Of a stretch of DNA of 18,338 nt, positions 13,531 to 18,338 are shown one piece after another. The notes beneath the pieces are model-generated. The model made no database searches, had not been told where the DNA came from, and was given only the letters and a program-made list of their open reading frames with translations. The position numbers were made by a program, and so were the translations under genes. Source of the stretch: Armatimonadota bacterium (GTDB taxonomy: Bacteria > Armatimonadota > Armatimonadia > Armatimonadales > Armatimonadaceae); contig JACMIS010000159.1 in assembly GCA_014381035.1 (NCBI GenBank), positions 1 to 18,338 on the forward strand, read 5' to 3'. The number at the start of each line of letters is the position of its first letter. Within the stretch, counting starts at the first letter, position 1.

Positions 13531-14418
13531 ATGGCAACAGCAATCGATCAGGCAGTAGACGCCCTTCCGGCGGATGGTTTTACCGTGCGTGCTTTGAAGG
13601 CACTCGACTATGTCGCGCCGGGGCAATGGCAGAACATTACGGGTTGGGATGTCACCGTCGCCGCTGTGACCGGCGAGACCGATCTTGGCGTACTTAATCA
13701 GGTGAAGCAACGTGCTATCGAACTGTACAATAACCCTTCGGAAGGGTATCAACGCGCTTTGTGGATTTATCAGACCGTAGACGCTACCGATAAAACGCTT
13801 GGAATGGCGGCTATGGCGAACAAAGTGGGTGAGAAGATTCCTTTCCTCGGCTTTCTCTCCAAGATCACTCCGAAAGCGGACAAAACGCAGGCGTTCGATC
13901 TGGGTGTCAAACTGGTCGGTGAGGTCGCAGCGTTCTGCTATACCAACGGGCTTCCCGGCGACTCCATCGGGGATTTCGTCGCGGCACTCGCTTCGTATGA
14001 GAACGATTCGCTGATCCGTATGGCGGCGTTGATCACGTTCGACGGACTTATCCCGCTCGGACCGGACTTTATGCGCACAGTCCTGGATCGCGTCGGGCAG
14101 GGCGGCACCGGCGACCTGACACAAAACGCGACGTTTCAGCGCATTAAGGACCTGATACCGGGTGGAGGCGACAACGACAAACTCGGTTTTATCAGCACAT
14201 CCCTGCAATCGGTTTCCGGCTGGGCGGGCAACTTCATCGCGGAACGCGGCATTACACGCGAAAATGCGATCCAGAGTCTGCGGCAATACGTCGAGATCGG
14301 CGACGACAAGTTGGACTACCTGGCCGGGTTCCTGGACTTATCCACGGACTACATGGCGCACACCGGGACCCAGTCTGTCGCCCGTTCTTTAATTTCGAGA
14401 GCAGTCAGCGAGATATAG
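13531..14418 (+). CDS. hypothetical alpha-helical protein
   Basis: 295 residues, no signal peptide and no clear membrane segment. The sequence looks mainly helical and is well folded in composition, with no low-complexity parts; one mildly hydrophobic, Gly/Pro-rich section contains GEKIPFLGFLSKITPKADK. I do not recognise a family. The start ATG at 13531 is fixed by GGGAGGA (13517-13523) at the right distance; a reading from 13468 would overlap the lipoprotein gene out of frame. Its only clear functional clue is tight coupling with the lipoprotein gene upstream. The gene ends 10 bp before a long inverted repeat shared with the convergent DUF4139-like gene. Confidence 0.7.
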   Translation: MATAIDQAVDALPADGFTVRALKALDYVAPGQWQNITGWDVTVAAVTGETDLGVLNQVKQRAIELYNNPSEGYQRALWIYQTVDATDKTLGMAAMANKVGEKIPFLGFLSKITPKADKTQAFDLGVKLVGEVAAFCYTNGLPGDSIGDFVAALASYENDSLIRMAALITFDGLIPLGPDFMRTVLDRVGQGGTGDLTQNATFQRIKDLIPGGGDNDKLGFISTSLQSVSGWAGNFIAERGITRENAIQSLRQYVEIGDDKLDYLAGFLDLSTDYMAHTGTQSVARSLISRAVSEI

Positions 14419-14428
14419 CGGAAGCCTC

Positions 14429-14556
14429 GGAAGCCCCCCAGCCCCCAATTCTGGGGGAGCCGGAGGGGAAAGGGCGGAGTCGTTACGCTCGACCGCCGGG
14501 TGAACCTGCCCAGTGCTCCCTCCGGCTCCCCCAGAATTGGGGGCTGGGGGGCTTCC
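14429..14556. repeat. 39-bp perfect inverted repeat filling a convergent intergenic space
   Basis: The arms at 14429-14467 and 14518-14556 match exactly as reverse complements around a 50-bp spacer. Each arm contains its own small hairpin (CCCCCA-ATTC-TGGGGG). The arms begin 10 bp after one stop and 9 bp after the opposing stop, so it would act as a shared bidirectional terminator; the G/C-rich core lacks a U-run. CCCCCAGAATTGGGGG-type palindromes recur in many genomes, so it may also be a dispersed element. Confidence 0.75.
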
Positions 14557-14565
14557 TCCTCGAAT

Positions 14566-16224
14566 CTACCGCCACAGGTATCGCCAGGAGTAGGTCAGAT
14601 CTACGGACTTGCCCGGCGGGACGGTCGTTTCCCAAGTCGCACGACCCAGACCGTTAAACCGTCCTAAATCATTTGGCAGGTTGTAACTGCTCCACCAAGT
14701 AGGCACCGAATCGGAACCGGAAAATAGATCCAGGGTTTCCGCCGTCCCACCCTCCGATGTTTGCGTGACGGTGCCGAGTACGTAGCGATTCACCTCGATC
14801 AATGCCGGTTTTGCCCCGTAATTCGTGAGACAAATGGTACCGGCGAGGTCTACTTGTTCGAAACTATAATTGTTCCATTGTTTGACATTGGGGACTCGCC
14901 CCGTTTCTTTATCGGTCCGTTTCACAGTGATATTGCTGGCGGTCGCCAGTGGCAAATCCGTTTCGCCATTCCTCGGGGTGTATGTCATCGTGCCTTGCGA
15001 CAAGACACGCTCCCCGGACAAAAGAAGAGCAGGGGCAGTCGTGAGCGGGTAGGCACTGGTGTTCCGGAGGCGAAGGTAGTGCTTGACTTTTGGTGCGCTC
15101 AGGAGCGACGCGAGCTCGGCGGGTAACTGGTTGGCATTGCCGCTATAGTACGCTTGCTGCCATTCACGGGGTGGGGCGGGTGCCAGCTCCAATTTATACA
15201 CATCGGTGTAGGAGAGTGTGAACTCCGCGACCGGAATCACCATCCGCTCGCCGCGCTTCAACGAAACATTTTTCACCGTGAAGATATGGAAATCTTCGCG
15301 ACTCTCGCTTCCACTCACGGCGGGCGGAGGCGTCGTGTTTTCGTTGGAATCTGCGCTTCGGTAGTAACCTGCCGTCTGTGTCATGATCGCATTCGAAATC
15401 GAGTTCGCCCGTGCGCCGTTGAATTGCGCCGATAATTGGACGAGCGTTTCCTGTAAGGCTATCGGGTCTACCTCTCCGGCAAAATCCCACTTCGGAACAC
15501 CGATGACTAGATGCGCGGTCACATCGCTCAGGTCCGCTAATTCGTTTACCAGCGTTCCTTGAAGTGACACGTGCGCTTTGCCGCTTGCCGGATCGATGAC
15601 GACTTTGTAGCCGGGAATCCACCGTAATCCTTTCTGGAGATACATTACCCCGAGGTTCGCCGTGCCGCCTGCTTCCACGCCCTGGAGGGTGAGGGAGAGT
15701 TGCGGGCGGGTAGTCGTATCGGTGATGGTCAGTTTCGGTTTGTCTCCGTGAAGGGTGACTTCCGCGATGCTTGCCAGCGTGACCAGGCGAACCCCCTCCG
15801 CGGTTTGCAGAAGCACCAGATTCTCGCCGCGTAATGACAACACTGTCGCGGAGTAGGCGGGAGTTCCCGGTCCATTCTCGCGGATTGTTACTGTCAAGCC
15901 GGTATTCGCGGCTAATAGTTCCCGAACACTTGCGGCGTCGCGGACGGTGCTTACGGGGTGTTGGGTCGCGGTAACGGCGCGGACCGAAACCGCTTTGTCG
16001 GCGGAATACGACCAGAATGTTCCGAGGATCGGGATCGGTAATTCGTCCAGGACCGCCGTGCTGTTGTTGCCAACCGGTAAGTTGCCCTCGCGCTGAACGA
16101 ACGTGTGCCCGTCCTTGAAGATCGTCACTTCCCGCACGGAAAGTTTTCCCGGCTCAGCGGCGAACGCGGAAATAGAAGTCATGCCGCACAAAGCGGCGCA
16201 AAAAATACGAACCGAAGAATTCAT
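14566..16224 (-). CDS. secreted DUF4139-like protein
   Basis: 552 residues. The signal peptide (1-22, cut probably after SAFA, before AEPG) shows export. The N-terminal region begins VREVTIFKDGHTFVQREGNL (30-49), the opening beta motif of DUF4140/DUF4139 ('mucoidy inhibitor A-like') proteins, and the C-terminal half repeats beta-strands typical of DUF4139, including GLRWIPGYKVVIDP (about 200-213), VKNVSLKRGERMVIPV and a final VPPGKSVDLTYSWRYLWR. No enzyme motif is visible and no outer membrane anchor is seen. The start ATG at 16224 has AAAGGA eight bases upstream. The family's function is poorly known. It is transcribed in the same direction as the prepilin peptidase, 80 bp downstream of it, with a hairpin between them. 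Confidence 0.75.
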   Translation of the reverse strand: MNSSVRIFCAALCGMTSISAFAAEPGKLSVREVTIFKDGHTFVQREGNLPVGNNSTAVLDELPIPILGTFWSYSADKAVSVRAVTATQHPVSTVRDAASVRELLAANTGLTVTIRENGPGTPAYSATVLSLRGENLVLLQTAEGVRLVTLASIAEVTLHGDKPKLTITDTTTRPQLSLTLQGVEAGGTANLGVMYLQKGLRWIPGYKVVIDPASGKAHVSLQGTLVNELADLSDVTAHLVIGVPKWDFAGEVDPIALQETLVQLSAQFNGARANSISNAIMTQTAGYYRSADSNENTTPPPAVSGSESREDFHIFTVKNVSLKRGERMVIPVAEFTLSYTDVYKLELAPAPPREWQQAYYSGNANQLPAELASLLSAPKVKHYLRLRNTSAYPLTTAPALLLSGERVLSQGTMTYTPRNGETDLPLATASNITVKRTDKETGRVPNVKQWNNYSFEQVDLAGTICLTNYGAKPALIEVNRYVLGTVTQTSEGGTAETLDLFSGSDSVPTWWSSYNLPNDLGRFNGLGRATWETTVPPGKSVDLTYSWRYLWR

Positions 16225-16241
16225 AGCACAAATCCTTTGCG

Positions 16242-16262
16242 ACGCGGCGTTATTCGCCGCGT
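16242..16262 (-). terminator. GC-rich hairpin in the leader of the DUF4139-like gene
   Basis: ACGCGGCG (16242-16249) pairs exactly with CGCCGCGT (16255-16262) around TTATT. It lies 42 bp after the prepilin peptidase stop and just upstream of the next gene's ribosome-binding site on the minus strand, with no U-run. It could be a weak terminator or a leader structure affecting translation. Confidence 0.4.
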
Positions 16263-16304
16263 TCGGTTAGACACATGCTATGCTTTGTTCCTTCACGGGC
16301 GGCT

Positions 16305-18089
16305 TTATTGCGGGCGCGGTTGCCGCATACGGCTGTCGGACGGCAGTTCCACCTGACCGTTTGGCAACACGCGCGGACCGTTGTCACGACGGATCTCCGG
16401 CGATGGCGCGGGCGCGTAGAATCCCATATACCACGTTATGATCTGCTCCCCGAACAGCAGGCAGATAAACGCGCCAGCCGCCATGAAGGGCACAAAAGGC
16501 ACTGCCAATCGCAGGGTGTTCTTACGGTGTATCGCTTTGAGGATCAGTCCCGTTACCGCGCCGAAGAACGCGGCGAAGATCAGGGAAAGCACCGCCTGTC
16601 CCGGTCCGAGAATCGCCCCGATGGCGACCGCCAACTTCACATCTCCGAGACCCATTCCGCCATGCGCACCGCTTTCGGCTTCCTTGGCGAATTGGTCCGC
16701 GTCAGCTTGTGCCTCGGCGAAAGAAAGCGGTGCGGAAGGGGCGGGAGTTTGGATAGCAGGAGCCAGGTTTTCGCCAGCGGTCGGTGGTCCCTCGATTGCT
16801 CCCGTGGTGACCCCAGACACCGGATCGACAACACCCGCTTCCTTGTTCCATACCATCGTGCCAACATTGGAACCGGTGATAACGGGCTCCACCATTGCTC
16901 GGGTCGCTACGGGTTCCGGCTTGGGCATGGCAAGCGATTGCGTGGGGGCGTCATACTCGTAGGGCAAATCGTCGGAACGGAAAAAACGACGGAATGCATC
17001 GTTCGCCGATTCGGTCGGGGTGCGAGTGATTGCAATGAAGGCAACAAGCGGGAGAATAATCGCCAGAATGCTCCACGGTCCGACGACATAGGCGAGCAAT
17101 CCTGCGGACAGGAACACAATAAAACCGGGGGAGAAGCGTAGCCGTATCGGCGGCGAGTCGTCCTGTTCGTCCAATGGTTCTGTTTGTTCACCCGTCACCG
17201 ATGTTGCGGGGGTGGGAGGTGGAGATGTTTGCGCGACGGTCGAGCCTATAATCTTGGTGTTCGCTCCCGCTTCCCCGGAATCGGGGACGGGGGCTACACC
17301 CACAGGATCTGCCATCACCGGGGCTTCCTCATAGGTGAAGAAGCGACGCGAAACCGACGCGAACGATTCGCCCTCGGCACGGGCATAGAAAACGAATCCG
17401 CTGAACGAAACCAGCCACAACAACCCTGCATACAGGGCGGCACCGACGAAACCGCGCGGAAGCCATCCGAAATACGTGTATGTGCCGAGCGTTTCCTGCC
17501 ACAGTTTCGCGCCGTTCCAGCGCACCGACCAATCGTCCGGCGTCCCCGTCTGCATCAGCAAGAACGCTATCGCGAGCACGGTAAGGTCTCGGGCAATACC
17601 GATAATGACACCGACCCGGTTCAATGCTTCGGGAACGATGAAGTGGTCCAGATCAATGAAAACGGCGGCGATCAGCACCGACGCGAACAGCGCGATCAAA
17701 ATCACGTTGATCCAGGAAACCGGGTCGGCACCGTTGTAGCGATGAAAAATGGCGACCCAGGCGGACGCGGTAAGGATCTCCATCGCGAAGTCGCGCCAGG
17801 GAATCGGCTTCTTACAGTCCGAGCAACGCCCCCTGAGCCAGAGGAACCCCAGTATCGGGACATTTTCCCACGATTCCAGTTTGTGGCGACAGTGCGGGCA
17901 GTAGGACGGGGGACTGGAAAGGGAGTACCCTTTGGGGAGCAGTTCGGGGGGCGTCAGTTCCATGATCGGCAATCGGTAGATCACAACCCCTAAGAAAGAG
18001 CCGACGACCGCGCCGAACATGGCGACAACCAGATACCAGAAGTTTTCAAGGAACGCCGTGACAGCGTAAGTGAGCCAGTATTCGTTCAT
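16305..18089 (-). CDS. pilD: type IV prepilin peptidase (A24 family) with large insertion
   Basis: Membrane aspartic protease and N-methyltransferase that cleaves and methylates prepilins of type IV pili, type II secretion or competence systems. The N-terminal DiS_P_DiS zinc-type region has CPHC (64-67) and CSDC (89-92). Catalytic aspartates are Asp146 in FIDLDHFIVPEALN and Asp483 in GMGLGDVKL. In ordinary enzymes (about 250 residues) these are some 60 residues apart; here they are 337 apart and the protein is 594 long. The extra segment (about 185-475) includes more membrane helices, among them 323-356, and long Pro/Thr/Glu-rich linkers. A proline- and charge-rich tail (558-594) follows the last helix. 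The start ATG at 18089 has no Shine-Dalgarno; 7-bp repeats begin 4 bp upstream. No pilin gene is visible nearby. Confidence 0.88.
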   Translation of the reverse strand: MNEYWLTYAVTAFLENFWYLVVAMFGAVVGSFLGVVIYRLPIMELTPPELLPKGYSLSSPPSYCPHCRHKLESWENVPILGFLWLRGRCSDCKKPIPWRDFAMEILTASAWVAIFHRYNGADPVSWINVILIALFASVLIAAVFIDLDHFIVPEALNRVGVIIGIARDLTVLAIAFLLMQTGTPDDWSVRWNGAKLWQETLGTYTYFGWLPRGFVGAALYAGLLWLVSFSGFVFYARAEGESFASVSRRFFTYEEAPVMADPVGVAPVPDSGEAGANTKIIGSTVAQTSPPPTPATSVTGEQTEPLDEQDDSPPIRLRFSPGFIVFLSAGLLAYVVGPWSILAIILPLVAFIAITRTPTESANDAFRRFFRSDDLPYEYDAPTQSLAMPKPEPVATRAMVEPVITGSNVGTMVWNKEAGVVDPVSGVTTGAIEGPPTAGENLAPAIQTPAPSAPLSFAEAQADADQFAKEAESGAHGGMGLGDVKLAVAIGAILGPGQAVLSLIFAAFFGAVTGLILKAIHRKNTLRLAVPFVPFMAAGAFICLLFGEQIITWYMGFYAPAPSPEIRRDNGPRVLPNGQVELPSDSRMRQPRPQ

Positions 18090-18093
18090 AGTA

Positions 18094-18239
18094 GGTGTTT
18101 GGTGTTTGGTGTTTGGTGTTGGGTGTTAGGTGTTTAGGTGTTGGGTAGCCGGTTTATCGTTTCGCCGCCGGTAGCGGTCCGACAGACGAGGCAACCCAAC
18201 ACCCAACACCCAACACCTAACACCTAACACCTAACACCT
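18094..18239. repeat. inverted heptamer array (GGTGTTN / AACACCN)
   Basis: The left array (18094-18143) is seven tandem units: GGTGTTT three times, GGTGTTG, GGTGTTA, an 8-bp variant GGTGTTTA, and GGTGTTG. The right array (18198-18239) has two AACACCC followed by four AACACCT, the reverse complement of the same heptamer. About 50 bp separate them, and together they can form a stem of roughly 45 bp. The array fills the space between the partial gene (stop 18250) and the prepilin peptidase start (18089). It resembles short tandemly repeated heptamers known from cyanobacteria (STRR) in style, though not in sequence. Confidence 0.85.
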
Positions 18240-18249
18240 TCTCCCTTCT

Positions 18250-18338
18250 CTAATATCCTTGCGGTCCGATCAGAAGCGGTTCGGTTTTGATGATCTCGCG
18301 CACGATGGTGCGGAGCGTTTCCTCTTCCACGTCGGCGA
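18250..18338 (-). CDS. C-terminal end of an unrecognised gene (cut by window)
   Basis: On the minus strand an open frame enters from the window edge and ends at TAG (18252-18250), giving ADVEEETLRTIVREIIKTEP followed by LLIGPQGY. It has no gap or frame problem, uses the same G/C-ending codons as the neighbours, and is followed by the heptamer array 10 bp later, which supports a true gene end. Only 28 residues are visible, amphipathic helix then a short Gly/Pro tail, so I cannot name it. It is codirectional with the prepilin peptidase. Confidence 0.6.
   Translation of the reverse strand, partial: ADVEEETLRTIVREIIKTEPLLIGPQGY

Noticed and set aside
16275..17141. Plus-strand open frame of 288 codons opposite the prepilin peptidase.
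   Set aside because: Arg/Gly/His-rich shadow of a clearly real gene; no recognisable domain.
18094..18239. CRISPR array, because of regularly repeated short units.
   Set aside because: Units are 7 bp, tandem without spacers, and inverted between halves; no cas genes nearby.

Overview
The window reads as chromosomal DNA from a GC-rich, free-living bacterium. Genes are densely packed on both strands, most starts are ATG, and clear Shine-Dalgarno sites precede several of them. A lipoprotein, a signal-peptide protein and a type IV prepilin peptidase suggest a diderm-like envelope with type IV pilus or type II secretion machinery. Protein style and the hairpin-rich intergenic spaces made me think of Armatimonadota or a similar deep-branching phylum, but no rRNA or marker gene is present, so this is only an impression. 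I see no tRNA, rRNA, CRISPR array, transposase, integrase or phage gene.

Left part (1-3164, plus strand): the 3' end of a PEP-synthase-like protein with its phosphohistidine domain, a strong hairpin, a GH130 glycosidase/phosphorylase, and a tRNA-dihydrouridine synthase. The last is preceded by an extended -10 promoter placed so that its mRNA would be nearly or fully leaderless.

Lipid-like operon (8207 down to 3180, minus strand): four genes that overlap one another. In order they are a BtaA-like (DUF3419) aminocarboxypropyl transferase, a polytopic phytol/dolichol-kinase-like protein with an extra C-terminal membrane half, a two-lobed GNAT acyltransferase, and an OleC-like adenylating enzyme. 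The overlaps argue for a single pathway. The parts fit the making or modification of an unusual amino-acid-containing or prenyl lipid. This is the best candidate for an undescribed system in the window.

Sugar region (8361-10956): a TIM-barrel sugar isomerase/epimerase and a D-lyxose-isomerase-like cupin on the minus strand, with a divergent aldo/keto reductase on the plus strand.

Envelope/unknown region (10973-16224): two small beta-rich proteins (possibly arrestin-like, one with two membrane helices), a membrane-anchored pseudo-receiver protein, a divergent lipoprotein plus unknown helical protein pair, and a secreted DUF4139-like protein.

Right end (16305-18338): a prepilin peptidase more than twice the usual length, with its two catalytic aspartates 337 residues apart. 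Upstream lies an inverted array of 7-bp repeats, then the last 28 codons of an unrecognised minus-strand gene.

A striking general feature is that five intergenic spaces carry long, exact inverted repeats (18 to about 40 bp arms) that start within about 10 bp of a stop codon. Their sequences are unrelated to one another. No stretch longer than about 160 bp lacks a gene.
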